A DNA stretch of 64,000 bases from Halomonas sp. CH40 (GTDB taxonomy: Bacteria; Pseudomonadota; Gammaproteobacteria; Pseudomonadales; Halomonadaceae), in contig CP112982.1 in the NCBI GenBank assembly GCA_041875495.1, positions 1,116,001 through 1,180,000 on the forward strand. The letters run 5' to 3'. Each line of letters starts with the position of its first letter. Positions within the stretch are counted from its first letter, which is position 1. A program made the translations under genes and the position numbers. Of the stretch, positions 1 to 9,800 are shown in pieces. The notes beneath the pieces were generated by a model that made no database searches, had not been told where the DNA came from, and was given only the letters and a program-made list of their open reading frames with translations.

Positions 1-560
1 CCATGGATGCTCCAGACTTCAACCCAGGGTGGCGGCTGGCAGTAGCCCCAATGCGCCAGTTCACTGAGAGGCAGGCGTTCGCTGGCCGGTAAGTGGCGGC
101 TACGCAGGGGGGCATTCAGCTGGGCCATGATAACGCTGCGCCACTGTGCCATGGCACTGCGTGAGGCATCATTGCCTCTAACAAGGGCAGCGCGCTGTAA
201 GGTGGCCAGCTCATGCATCAGACGAACCCCCGCTTCACGGGTATCTCGCTGGTCGTAAGGGAGCAGGGCAAAAGAGATGGCTTGGTCAGGCCAGGCAGAT
301 TGCATATCACCAAAGGTGTTCTGATTGGCCAAGCGTGTAAGCGCTGGTGCCTCTTGCATGATTCCAGCTGTAGGTGAATAGGCCAGTTGGGTATCATGAG
401 TGCCGTGATAGCCGGAGGCACAGCCGGCGAGTAAACTATTAACAGCCAATAGCAGGTAGGCCCGACTTTTGATTAGGTGCTGCTTGAAGTAAAGGGGCAG
501 GCCGGAATACGATCCTGTTCGCAGCTTCAACGGTTGTTTGACGAAACTTGGCGTCAACAA
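1..560 (-). CDS. Putative capsule-related outer-membrane lipoprotein (GfcC-like?), 3' end cut by window edge
   Basis: Partial gene of at least 186 codons that runs off the left edge. The frame opens at a TTG (complement of 558-560) preceded by AGGAG six to seven bases upstream. The N-terminus has a basic stretch, then LLLAVNSLLAGC, a good lipobox, so the mature protein should be lipid-anchored through that Cys. The rest is Leu/Ala/Arg-rich with a pattern around WPDQAISF and a helical stretch ending near the RSRHL residues. This loosely resembles the N-terminal part of GfcC-type capsule biosynthesis proteins. That assignment is inference, based on weak pattern similarity and the nearby kpsC/kpsS genes on the same strand. 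A clear promoter lies upstream. Confidence 0.6.
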   Translation of the reverse strand, partial: MLTPSFVKQPLKLRTGSYSGLPLYFKQHLIKSRAYLLLAVNSLLAGCASGYHGTHDTQLAYSPTAGIMQEAPALTRLANQNTFGDMQSAWPDQAISFALLPYDQRDTREAGVRLMHELATLQRAALVRGNDASRSAMAQWRSVIMAQLNAPLRSRHLPASERLPLSELAHWGYCQPPPWVEVWSIH

Positions 561-612
561 GGAGGTCTCCTGACAATTTGGCAAAGCAGCGCCGCGCCGC
601 AAATGAAACAAT

Positions 613-640
613 ATATTACCTATATAATAACGAGACTCAA
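613..640 (-). promoter_or_regulatory. Sigma70-type promoter for the lipoprotein gene
   Basis: On the minus strand a TTGAGT -35 element (complement of 635-640) is followed by a 16-bp spacer and a TAATAT -10 element (complement of 613-618). The surroundings are AT-rich. The TTG start of the lipoprotein gene lies about 53 bases downstream of the -10, giving a leader of roughly 45 bases. Confidence 0.5.
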
Positions 641-806
641 TGTTTAGATCAGGGCAATCGCACGTGAATAAGCTTTCTCATTCCCAGCCAAGCAAATGTG
701 CACGGTAGATATCTGACGTAGCAGCAAGGATGCGCTTCGCCTTGAAACTCCCTTTGCGCTTCACCGGACCCAGGCGAATCAAGGTAAGTGTTAGACGTTT
801 GAGCAA

Positions 807-930
807 CTAAGCCGCGCATCCTACGCATCGACGCACAGCGTGATGCGCTAGTTTAGCGGCTTTGAATTCAAACAGGTAAATATGACCACCAAAGTCGACG
901 GTCATATCGACGTTACCATTGCTGCTGGCA
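807..930 (-). pseudogene. Remnant of an AAA-ATPase/PD-(D/E)XK nuclease (DUF1703-type) C-terminus
   Basis: A short reading frame encodes GNVDMTVDFGGHIYLFEFKA (roughly 858-917). This closely matches the catalytic core of the PD-(D/E)XK domain that ends a large family of bacterial AAA-ATPase proteins: a D in the first strand, then an F-E-F-K strand. Neither the ATPase part nor the usual downstream stretch (a repeated K-x-K-x-Y-A helix and a final GVxF strand) is present, so this is a decayed fragment and not a gene. It occupies most of the leader upstream of the patatin gene. The rest of the 561-996 gap holds only the promoter above; I see no other gene there. Confidence 0.55.
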
Positions 931-996
931 TAGACCTTGGAAACAATAAATCCGCTACACTGGCGCAACACCTTAAAACCGTGGCATGGAGTCATT

Positions 997-2073
997 ATGA
1001 CTAAACCAGCATCCAAGATGATTGATCTTGCCCTTCAGGGCGGAGGTTCTCATGGTGCGATTACATGGGGCGTGCTCGACAGGCTACTGGAAGACACGCG
1101 GCTGAAAATTTCGGCTATCAGTGGTACCAGCGCAGGGGCAATGAACGCGGTGGTATTGGCGGATGGCTTGCAAGAAGGTGGTCGGGAAGGCGCGCGGGAA
1201 TCACTACATAAGTTCTGGCGGGGAGTGAGCGATGCCGCGCGATTTTCACCTATCCAGCCAGCGCCCTGGGATTGGCTGATGGGCAACAGCAGTCTGGATC
1301 ATTCGCCGAGCTATCTGCTGTTTGAGAGCCTGACCCAGCTGGTGGCGCCTGCCAAGCTGAATCCTTTGGGAATCAATCCGCTGCGTGACCTGGTGGCCGA
1401 ACTGGTAGATTTTGAACGGGTCAATGCCTGCCGCAGTGCCACGGTGTTCGTGACGGCCACCAACGTGAGAACCGGGCGCGCTAAGGTGTTCAGTCAACCT
1501 GAGATTAGCGCGGATACGGTGATGGCGTCTGCCTGCTTGCCCTTTATGTTTCCGGCCGTTGAAATTGACGGTGAAGCCTACTGGGATGGCGGCTACAGTG
1601 GTAATCCGGCGCTGTTTCCATTGGTCGATCATCGCGATTGTCAGGATCTGATCGTGGTTCAGGTTAACCCCTTTGAGCGTCAGCAGACGCCGCAAAGTGC
1701 AAGGGATATTATCAACCGGATTAACGAGATCACCTTTAATACCAGCCTGATCAAGGAGCTACGTAGTATTCAGCTGCTGCAGCAACTGATCGACACACAG
1801 CAGTTGGACACAGAGCGCTATCGCTCTATGCGCATTCACCTTATTCATGCAGAGCACGAGGTGGAGCAACTCAGCGCTTCAAGCAAACTCAATGCGCAGT
1901 GGAACTTTGTTTCCAGCCTGTTTCATCAGGGGCGACGCTGGGCCGATCAGTGGCTGGATGAAAACTTCGATGCCCTTGGGCAGCGTTCAACCTTTGATCT
2001 CGATGCTGTATTCAGCGATACCTTTCGTCCGCTGGAAAGAGGCTGCGGCCCCGATGACGATTCAGGGCAATAG
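997..2073 (+). CDS. Patatin-like phospholipase family protein
   Basis: A 358-residue serine acyl hydrolase of the patatin family, likely cytosolic because no signal peptide is seen. The N-terminus carries the oxyanion-hole glycine run LALQGGGSHG, followed by the nucleophile elbow GTSAG. The Asp of the catalytic dyad is in YWDGGYSGNP. In this family a Ser-Asp dyad hydrolyses acyl esters of lipids; some bacterial members act on polyhydroxyalkanoate, and the substrate here is unknown. I chose the ATG at 997 because GGAG sits six bases upstream; an in-frame TTG at 937 would add 20 residues that run through the nuclease remnant. The 3' end overlaps the convergent kpsS by 12 bases. Confidence 0.88.
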   Translation: MTKPASKMIDLALQGGGSHGAITWGVLDRLLEDTRLKISAISGTSAGAMNAVVLADGLQEGGREGARESLHKFWRGVSDAARFSPIQPAPWDWLMGNSSLDHSPSYLLFESLTQLVAPAKLNPLGINPLRDLVAELVDFERVNACRSATVFVTATNVRTGRAKVFSQPEISADTVMASACLPFMFPAVEIDGEAYWDGGYSGNPALFPLVDHRDCQDLIVVQVNPFERQQTPQSARDIINRINEITFNTSLIKELRSIQLLQQLIDTQQLDTERYRSMRIHLIHAEHEVEQLSASSKLNAQWNFVSSLFHQGRRWADQWLDENFDALGQRSTFDLDAVFSDTFRPLERGCGPDDDSGQ

Positions 2074-3303
2074 GGCTTCCAGTGGTGATGGGCAGGCTTC
2101 CAGGATTCGCGTGGCGTTATTGACCGCAAGGTCGATACTTGGCTGGCAATAAAAGCCGCCGTTGACCTGGGTGGCATGCATCACGGTGCGGTAGAAATAG
2201 TTGAATAGCTGCGGGTTGGGCGGTGTGGGTGTATGCCAGAAATCTGCCAGTGTGCCCTGGTGGGTCAAGCCGGGTAATTGATAGATGGGGTCGCTGAGCG
2301 CATGGGTTGGGCAGCCTTTTTCCAAAGAGACAATGCCCACGGTGCTATTAACGGTCACTGTTCCGGCTGCCTGTTTAACAAGCAGGTTCAGATCTCCTGA
2401 TTCCAAGTAGACAATGCGTTTTTCCAGGCCGAGGTGTCGGGCGAGTGCGCGGATGGCGCTTGTATAATTGACCAGCCCCATATCCAGCGGGTGATTCTTG
2501 ATGCATAGCAAGGTGTCTGAATCTGCATGCCGGGCAAACGAGGTCATGACATCGCTAATGACTTCCTGCATGTTGGTGTAGGGCGAATGGTCACGAATCT
2601 GGGCATCGGTATTGAGCTGCAGTGGCAGCATGAAAAAGCGTTTGCCCGATGCCAATAACGTCTTGATACGTTTGGCGTCGCGCCGCTTCCAGGCCTTGAG
2701 CTGACTGAATCGCTTGGCATAGCCGAGGTATTCAACGGGCGCTGTAATCGGTGAATGATTACGGTAATGGGGCGCCACCAAGGGGTTTGCAAGGCCCGCT
2801 GCGTGGTAGCGGATATCATGCAGGGCACGAATCTTGAACGATGATTTGAAGTACACCGGTTTTTGCGGTGCAGGTAGCGCCTTGCCGGTGGCATAAAACC
2901 ATTCCGGGTCTTTGGGTAGCAGTGAATGCCCGTTAACGCCTTCTCGTTCCAGAGTAACCCAGAAAGGCCGGAAGTAACCCTCTTCAAACACATGGGTACG
3001 CACGCCAGCCGCCGGTGCATTATCCACCGCCGGGCGATGGATGGGGCGGCGGTCACCAAACAATACCTGGTCGGTAATCTCGTAGCGTTGCCACAGATCC
3101 TGAATATAGTCGCCGAGTTCATCCAGCTGGCCGCGAAACAGGTGGCTCTTGCTATGGGTGTGCTGCCAGTACAGCAAGTCACCCGCATTGAAGTTGACCT
3201 TGACGACCCTGTGGCCATCATCGGTCAGGCGTCGCGCCAGGCGCGGATAAAACGGTGAGCAGACACCTTGCAGAAAAAGAAAGGCACGTTTTTGTGATTT
3301 CAA
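2062..3303 (-). CDS. kpsS: Capsule polysaccharide beta-Kdo transferase KpsS
   Basis: A 413-residue member of the KpsS/LipB family. KpsS adds the first beta-Kdo residue to the phosphatidylglycerol anchor of group 2 capsules; KpsC then extends the Kdo linker. The sequence begins with the family's FLQGVCSPF strand and contains HVFEEGYFRPFWVTLE, the region shared with KpsS homologues, and a C-terminal CIKNHPLDMG segment. The start is a TTG two bases after the kpsC stop, with AGGAAG nine bases upstream inside the end of kpsC, so the genes are translationally coupled. Length compares with about 390 residues in Escherichia coli. The stop overlaps the convergent patatin gene. Confidence 0.9.
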   Translation of the reverse strand: MKSQKRAFLFLQGVCSPFYPRLARRLTDDGHRVVKVNFNAGDLLYWQHTHSKSHLFRGQLDELGDYIQDLWQRYEITDQVLFGDRRPIHRPAVDNAPAAGVRTHVFEEGYFRPFWVTLEREGVNGHSLLPKDPEWFYATGKALPAPQKPVYFKSSFKIRALHDIRYHAAGLANPLVAPHYRNHSPITAPVEYLGYAKRFSQLKAWKRRDAKRIKTLLASGKRFFMLPLQLNTDAQIRDHSPYTNMQEVISDVMTSFARHADSDTLLCIKNHPLDMGLVNYTSAIRALARHLGLEKRIVYLESGDLNLLVKQAAGTVTVNSTVGIVSLEKGCPTHALSDPIYQLPGLTHQGTLADFWHTPTPPNPQLFNYFYRTVMHATQVNGGFYCQPSIDLAVNNATRILEACPSPLEALLP

Positions 3304-3304
3304 T

Positions 3305-5416
3305 CTAGTGTCTTCCTATCAGTAAGTTGCGGTAGTGGCGGTAAAGCTGTTGCTTCCATGTCAGGTGCCTGGGCCGCAGGCGCGCCTGTTCCAACAGGGT
3401 GATCACACTTTCGATATGGCACAGCTGATGGGTGGCCGGGTCGACATAGCCGGGGTAGATGATCAGGGTACCGGCCAGCAGAGCATCCAGAGACAGTTGG
3501 CGCTGGCGACGTGGGCAGTTAAGCGCGTCCTGGGTCAGCCCCCATCCGGCATAGAAGGGCAGCCCGTGGGTATACACTTGCTTGCCGCGCAGCAGGGCCT
3601 CAAAGCCGGTCAGTGAACTCATGGTATGCACGGCATCCACGCGTTCGAGCAGGGCGCTGATATCACACTGGCTGACATCAATATCATAATGGCTGTGAGC
3701 GTCCGCCGGGAGCTGGCCAAGCCGCGCTCCGCCAACAACATCCGGGTGGGCCTTGTAGGCAATCAGGGCATCAGGCTCTGCTCGACGAACGGCCGCCAGC
3801 AGCGCCGCATTGGTCTGAATCTGAGGGGAGCCGCAGGCAATCGAGGCGTCACTTTCAACTTGCCCAGGCACCAGTACAATGCGCCTGTTGGCGGGAAAAT
3901 CAATGTTCTGTTCGCCTTTGATATTGTATTTCGATAGCTTCAGCGCCACCAGCCGCTGACGAATGCGCGAAGCCCGCTGGCACAGGTGCTGATCAAAATC
4001 ATGTTGACTGAGAATCTGCTCCAGGTCACTGGGCTGGCGGGCATCGTAGTAGATGCCGCTTTGGTCAATCACCAGCGAGAGCGGTTGAGTCAGATCAACG
4101 CCCAGCCCTACCGAGCGGACAAAGCCATCCTCCATCTTCCACAGCCTTGATGTGCTGCCTGCCGGGGCGGTTTTAAGACCGCTGGCCCAGGTCAGCACTC
4201 GGGCTGACGTTGAAGCGTCTGATGACGCAGTGTCGGGCAGCTCAGGCTGATAGGTAATGCGGGCCTGATCGCCGAGAAAATCGCCGATAAAGCGCTTTTT
4301 CCATCCTGAGAAGCCGCAGGCCAGCCACTCCCCACGATAACGCTCCTGCTGGCGGCGCTGATCGGCAATCAGGTCAATACAGGCCTCAAGGCTTGAGGCT
4401 TCACGGGTATAAGGGTTGGCGTAGCGGGTATAGCGCAAGTAAGTGCCAGCAAAAACCTCTTTCAGGCTGCGCTGGCGTTGGCGGCGCGGGCAGTCAAGGG
4501 CGTCATGGGTCAACCCCCAGCCGGCGTAGAAGGGCTGGCCAAAGCAGTGTACCTGTTTGTCGGCCAGCAGGGCCTCAAAGCCTAGCTGGCTGGTGACCAC
4601 GTAGACGTGCTCAACACCGTCGAACAGCGCCCACGGGTTGATATCCTCGCCGATCACCCGGCAGCGGGGGTGATCAAAAGCGCTACTGAAGTGGCCGCTT
4701 TTCTTGCCTGCAATCACATCCGGATGCACCTTGATCAGGATGTCCGCGTCTGGGTGCTGAGACAGGGCGGCATCGAGCATGGTGGTGAAGCTTTCGGCGT
4801 TGGCTTGACCGTAGGCAATAGAGGCATCCCCTGCCGTCTGGTCGACCACCAGCACATGGGGCCTATCCGGCAGTTCAAGGGGCTGATCCGGGGCGTGGTT
4901 ATATTTGGACAGTCGATGAACCGTCAGCTGCTGGATGCAGTGCTCTGCGCGTTCCAGCTCCTGAGCCGAGAAGTCAGCGTGATTAAGCAGCTCTTCAAGA
5001 TCCGATGGCCGTGAGGCATCGTAATAGATACCGCGTTGGTCCACTACCATACTGACCGGCTGATAACCCTGTGAACCCAGGCCCAGAGAGCGCAAAAAAC
5101 CATCTTCAAGGGCCAGATAGGGCAGCTGGTGGCGTTTGGCGTATTGGCGAGCGCGCTGACTGGTCGGTTTCAGCCCCCAGCCAATCACGATATCAGGCTT
5201 AGAAGCCAACGGCACAAGGCGCTTGAAGCGGGAAATTTCAGGCAAAAAAGCGGCCAACGCCCCTATCTGTCTGATGCCCTGTGAAGTGTAGCCTGCCGTA
5301 ACATTTTCCATGAAAGCCTGAAGGTCTGCGGTACAAAAATTCTGGTGGAACTTACGTGAAAAGCGAGAATAGGGCAACTCTGGGAGAGCGCCTTCACCAT
5401 GGCGCCATAATGTCAT
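3305..5416 (-). CDS. kpsC: Capsule polysaccharide beta-Kdo transferase KpsC (two-domain)
   Basis: A 703-residue retaining beta-Kdo glycosyltransferase that builds the poly-Kdo linker joining capsule to its lipid anchor at the inner face of the cytoplasmic membrane. The internal duplication typical of KpsC is visible. The first half has GWGLKPTSQRARQ and LEDGFLRSLGLG, followed by GIYYDASRPSDLE. The second half has MEDGFVRSVGLG and GIYYDARQPSDLE. Both halves then have a D-(A)SIA(Y/C)G motif, a KxHPDV motif and a FYAGWGLT..D..CPRR signature. Length fits (E. coli about 675). It is the first gene of a kpsC-kpsS pair; no export genes (kpsDEMT) are seen in the window. The ATG at 5416 has only a weak ribosome binding site. 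Confidence 0.93.
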   Translation of the reverse strand: MTLWRHGEGALPELPYSRFSRKFHQNFCTADLQAFMENVTAGYTSQGIRQIGALAAFLPEISRFKRLVPLASKPDIVIGWGLKPTSQRARQYAKRHQLPYLALEDGFLRSLGLGSQGYQPVSMVVDQRGIYYDASRPSDLEELLNHADFSAQELERAEHCIQQLTVHRLSKYNHAPDQPLELPDRPHVLVVDQTAGDASIAYGQANAESFTTMLDAALSQHPDADILIKVHPDVIAGKKSGHFSSAFDHPRCRVIGEDINPWALFDGVEHVYVVTSQLGFEALLADKQVHCFGQPFYAGWGLTHDALDCPRRQRQRSLKEVFAGTYLRYTRYANPYTREASSLEACIDLIADQRRQQERYRGEWLACGFSGWKKRFIGDFLGDQARITYQPELPDTASSDASTSARVLTWASGLKTAPAGSTSRLWKMEDGFVRSVGLGVDLTQPLSLVIDQSGIYYDARQPSDLEQILSQHDFDQHLCQRASRIRQRLVALKLSKYNIKGEQNIDFPANRRIVLVPGQVESDASIACGSPQIQTNAALLAAVRRAEPDALIAYKAHPDVVGGARLGQLPADAHSHYDIDVSQCDISALLERVDAVHTMSSLTGFEALLRGKQVYTHGLPFYAGWGLTQDALNCPRRQRQLSLDALLAGTLIIYPGYVDPATHQLCHIESVITLLEQARLRPRHLTWKQQLYRHYRNLLIGRH

Positions 5417-5486
5417 GTTAGCGTCAGAATTTCTCGCTAAGCTTATTTGTTTTGCATAAGTTTACCCACTTGATGGCGGTGACAAA

Positions 5487-6713
5487 ATGGATGATCGCAG
5501 GGCGGAAGTCACACAGAGCGCTGATCAGAGCGTTGCAAGTCAGGGCGGCCGTAAAAAAGAGGTATTCAAGGCATTTTTACTCTTGGGGCTTAGCTCGTTT
5601 GGTGGGCCTGTGGCGCACCTGGGCTATTTTCGTCATGAGTTTGTGCAGCGCCGACAATGGCTAAATGAAAAAGCCTATGCCGATCTGGTCGCGCTGTGCC
5701 AGTTTCTGCCCGGGCCTGCCAGTAGCCAGGTCGGTTTTGCACTGGGTTTGATGCGCGCAGGCCCGTGGGGGGCGGCACTGGCCTGGCTGGCCTTTACGCT
5801 ACCTTCGGCCATCCTGTTGCTGGTATTTGCTCTTGGCGCTGCTTGGCTGGATGGCCCTCTTGCCCAAGGGTTGGTGAGCGGCTTGAAGATAACGGCGGTT
5901 GCTATTGTGGCTCATGCAGTATGGGGGATGGCAAGAAACCTGTGCCCGGATAAAACCCGAACGGGAATTGCCCTGGCAGGCGTGTTTGCGGTGCTACTCA
6001 TCCATGGCCCGCTGGGCCAGATAAGTGCGATTCTGGTCGGCAGCCTGGCGGGGTGGCTGTTATGCCGCGAGGCGACTGAATCGCTGAGTGAACCTTTGAC
6101 GTTTGATATTTCACGCCGTGTCGGGCTCATAGCGCTGGGGCTTTTCGCTGCCTTGTTGTGTCTTCTGCCACTGGCGGCCAGCAGTGCAGCCTGGCTGGAA
6201 GTGGTGGACGGCTTTTACCGTTCGGGGGCGCTGGTATTCGGCGGTGGCCATGTGGTGTTACCGCTGCTGGAAGCGGAAGTGGTGCAGTCAGGCTGGGTAA
6301 GTGCGGATGAGTTTCTGACCGGCTATGGGGCCGCCCAGGCGGTGCCAGGGCCGCTGTTTACCTTTGCCGCCTACCTGGGTGCCTTATTGCCAGAAGTTAA
6401 CCCTCTGGTGGGCGCATTGTTGGCATTGCTGGCCATCTTTGTGCCGGGTTTGCTGTTACTGGTGGGTGTGCTGCCTTTCTGGAATACCTTTCGTCAATGG
6501 CAGGGGGCCCAGGCGCTGATGCGCGGTGCCAATGCGGCCGTGGTGGGGATTCTGGCAGCAGCGCTCTATCAGCCTGTGTGGACCAGTGCGATTATCGGGC
6601 CCTATGAGTTTGCGCTGGCCCTGAGCGGCTTTCTGCTTTTGAGCGTCTGGAAACTCCCGGCCTGGGCAGTAGTAATCGTCATGGCCCTTGGCGGTGTGGT
6701 TACAGCGTTTTGA
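5487..6713 (+). CDS. chrA: Chromate transporter ChrA (long, two-domain form)
   Basis: A 408-residue inner-membrane protein of the CHR family, with two homologous halves and about ten to twelve hydrophobic segments. Long-chain ChrA proteins expel chromate using the proton-motive force; sulfate or other oxyanions are possible substrates. The N-terminal half carries FLLLGLSSFGGPVAHLGYF and QFLPGPASSQ. The second half repeats these as YRSGALVFGGGHVVLPLLE and GYGAAQAVPGPLFTFAAYLG. It is divergent from kpsC with a 70-base gap. The stop codon lies inside a short tandem repeat array. No chrB-type regulator is adjacent. Confidence 0.93.
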   Translation: MDDRRAEVTQSADQSVASQGGRKKEVFKAFLLLGLSSFGGPVAHLGYFRHEFVQRRQWLNEKAYADLVALCQFLPGPASSQVGFALGLMRAGPWGAALAWLAFTLPSAILLLVFALGAAWLDGPLAQGLVSGLKITAVAIVAHAVWGMARNLCPDKTRTGIALAGVFAVLLIHGPLGQISAILVGSLAGWLLCREATESLSEPLTFDISRRVGLIALGLFAALLCLLPLAASSAAWLEVVDGFYRSGALVFGGGHVVLPLLEAEVVQSGWVSADEFLTGYGAAQAVPGPLFTFAAYLGALLPEVNPLVGALLALLAIFVPGLLLLVGVLPFWNTFRQWQGAQALMRGANAAVVGILAAALYQPVWTSAIIGPYEFALALSGFLLLSVWKLPAWAVVIVMALGGVVTAF

Positions 6714-6763
6714 GAAAGTGCGTTTTGAGAAAGTGCGTTGAAGAAAGTACGTTGAAAAAAGTA
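6706..6763 (+). repeat. Four tandem 14-15 bp repeats at the 3' end of chrA
   Basis: Two identical 15-base copies of CGTTTTGAGAAAGTG (6706-6720 and 6721-6735) are followed by two diverged 14-base copies, CGTTGAAGAAAGTA and CGTTGAAAAAAGTA. The first copy includes the chrA stop codon, so the array begins inside the gene and continues to just before the terminator. Confidence 0.8.
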
Positions 6764-6771
6764 TGAAGGAA

Positions 6772-6796
6772 AACGCCCCCACAGGGTGAGGGCGTT
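6772..6796. terminator. Hairpin terminator between convergent chrA and ttrA
   Basis: A seven-base-pair stem AACGCCC / GGGCGTT with an 11-base loop. It lies between two converging genes and probably acts on both. An A-rich flank on the left gives a U-rich tail to transcripts from the minus strand. Confidence 0.55.
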
Positions 6797-6812
6797 CAAG
6801 AGAGATCATCAT

Positions 6813-9800
6813 TCAGGCGCGGCTGACCTTGACCGGTAGCCCTTGACGCACGCTGGCGCCGCTGATCGGTTCCAGCCAGGTGCCATCTACATTACGGGTC
6901 GGGTCCTTGAACCCCAGGTCATTGATATTGATGCCTGCCCGCATCCACGGCATATCCGGCTGAGACTGGCCATCAATCTCATGGGGGGTAGCGCCCAGGT
7001 CGCGGTGGCCATAACCGTGCTCAATTCCCAGTGAGCCAGGCATGACGCTCTCGCTGACCAGCGCCAGGCCGACCACTCTGCCACCCGGGCTTTCAATCCG
7101 GATAGTATCGCCATGCTGGATGCCAAAGCGTTCGGCGTCCTGGCGATGCATCTGGACCGGATTGTAGGGCTTGATCATGCGCAGCCGTTCGTTGCCAATG
7201 GCGTAGGAATTCATCAGGTTGGATTTGAATGAGAACGCCAGCAGCGGCCATTCCTGCTCGTTAAACACCTCACGCATGGGCGTCTTGTCGGCCATCAGTG
7301 GCAGGCTGTGGCGGGGAACTCCGCTGTTATGTCGGCCGCTGGTGGTATCAATGCTGGTGCCCACTGTTTCGTTATAGATACACAGCGTCCTGCGCCAGGC
7401 GCTGGTTAACCGCTCGCCCTTGAAGTGGTCGCTGAAGTCTTCAAAACGTCCGCCGCGCGCATAGAGGTAGGCCACCGGGCCGCGTTCTTCCGGCTTCAGG
7501 GTGCGTTCGACCTTGCCCAACAGGGGCGCAATGCCGCTGTGAGCGATATCGGATTCGTCAGCTTCCGGTAGTGGCTCGTTTTGAAAGGCAATGTTGGCCG
7601 CAGCGCGCAGGTAATAATCTTCTGCCCGGTTGAGCGGATGCAGATTGCCATCGGCATCGGGAATGGCATTATCGCCAAAACCGGCCAGCCCCAGACGCTT
7701 GGCCACGGCAATGAAAAAGCTGTCCAGGGATACCGGCTCACCCTCAGCCGACTTTTGCTGGCGTGGTTGAACCACTGGCCAACAGGCGGTGGTCATCTTG
7801 CCGAGTGCGCCTTTCCAGGCACCCGAGAAGCCCCAGACTTCATACATCACAGAATCAGGAACGATGTAGTCTGCGTAGCGGTTGGTCTCGTTGATAAACC
7901 CATCGACCGCCACAAAAAGCCCCAGACGTTTGGGATCTTTGAGTTTGTCGGCAATCAGGGTTTCAAGGCCGGCCTGACCATAGATGGGGTTGGCCATGCA
8001 GCCGATCAACGCCTTGATTGGGTAGGGGTAGCCATCCAGCGCCGAAGGCAGGTGCTCGGTGAGGGTCGGGGGCGCAAAGGAGCGCCAGGGGGCCTTGGCT
8101 GGATAAGGGTTCTCACCGGCGGCCACCTTGCGCTGATATTCCGATGACTTTTCATAGGGAAAGCGCGAGCGCGACAGAAAAACCCCCTTGGGGCCACGCT
8201 TGCCGGGGAAGTTGGCCAGGTCATAGCACGGACCCTGGCCGGTGCCATTAAAGGTGCCACCGCCGACGGCGCTGCCGCCTTTCATATTGTAGTTGCCCGC
8301 CAAGAGATTAAGCATCTGTACGCTGAAAGCTGCATAGAAACCATTGCCGGACATCATGCCGCCGTGGCAGTTGACCGCCGCCCGGCGCCCATGCCGGGCA
8401 AAGCGCTGGGCCAGTTCGGTAATGGTGTCTGCGCCAATCCCGCAGTGGCTGGCATAGGTGGCCAGATCATATTCATCAGCAGCGTCGCGCAGCAGGGTCA
8501 GGCTGCTCTTGACCCGAACGTCGCTGCCATCGGCCAGGGTGACGGCCTGATCCACAAACAGCTCAGCGGTCATGACGCTTTCAGCCTCGACCAGGCTGGC
8601 ATCCGCCACCACCATGGGCACATCGAACTCACTGCCTGCGTCTGCGCGCCCGAGATCACTGGCGCGCAGAAAATGCCCGAAGCGCGGGTGTTCCGGGGTA
8701 TCAATCACCAGATGGGTGGCATTGGAATGGGTGGCTTCACCCGCCGCATCGGCGGCCGCCTTGCCGGGCAGTTCGAGAAATGCCCGATTGTAGCCATCGT
8801 TATGCAGTAGCCACTGGATCACTGCCATGCCAAAGGCACTGTCGCTGCCGGGCTTGATGGGCACCCAGCGATTGTGATCAGCCGCGTGGGACACTGACGC
8901 ATTCAGGCCAGGGTCAATCACCACGTAATCCAGAGTTCCTTGAGCGCGGGCCTGAGCAATCAAACGGCCCTGACGCTTGAAGGGATTACCGGCCTGGCTG
9001 GGCGCGGTGCCGATATACATGATGAACTCGGCATGTTGGATATCCGGCTTGACGTGAGCATTCTTGCCAAGATCATTCATCACCGCCCCGGATCCCATAC
9101 GGAACGCCAGCCCGCAGTAGGAACCGTGGTGGCCATAGTTGCGAGTGCCGAAGGCATTGAAGGCAAACCGCTTGAGCAGGGCGGAGCGTCCGTAATCGGT
9201 GGCTTCCATAACCATCAGCTGGTTGGCTTTGGGGCCGTATTCCGGGTTATTCGGGTCGATCAGGGTATCATGATCATGAATGGCCCTGAGGCCCTCGATC
9301 CGGCCTTCCCCAAACAGGTCGCCACCCTCACAGATTTCTTCGATCAGCTGCTCAAAAGAGACCTTCTGCCAGCGGCGTTCGCCACGTCCGCCCACCCGCT
9401 TGAGGCAGTGGTCAACCCGGTAAGGGTTATCCAGCTGGCTCATCATGGCGTTGCCACGGGCGCAGGCGGTGGAGCGGTTCTGCTGGCCCTGATCGCCATA
9501 GGCGCTGACGCTACGCAAGGCATCAATCACAGGGGTACGCATGGGCAGATGCTGATCCGCGGAAAGCGGGTGATAAGGGTTGCCGGAGACGCGGAGAATC
9601 TTCTCGGTGGTGTTATCAATACGTACCCGCACGCCGCACTTGGTGGTGCAGCCGTAGCAGATCGTAAAGGCGGTACGCTGATCAGGGTTAAGGGTCAGCT
9701 CGCCGCTATCAAGATCAACCTGATACTCAGGCGCTAGTGAGTTGCCATGAATGGGATGCTGGGGCTTTTCCCCGGCGCTGCCACTGACACCTTTGGCCAT

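Noticed and set aside
937..996. Longer patatin start at a TTG
   Set aside because: It runs through the nuclease remnant and lacks a ribosome binding site; ATG 997 has GGAG at good spacing.
807..1016. The full 69-residue minus-strand frame as a gene
   Set aside because: Only its second half resembles the PD-(D/E)XK core; the first part overlaps the patatin start and matches nothing.
1246..1695. 149-residue frame on the minus strand inside the patatin gene
   Set aside because: It mirrors the patatin coding frame, which has clear motifs; the shadow has none.
8940..9737. 265-residue plus-strand frame inside ttrA
   Set aside because: Antisense shadow of a well-supported molybdoenzyme, with no family features or ribosome binding site.
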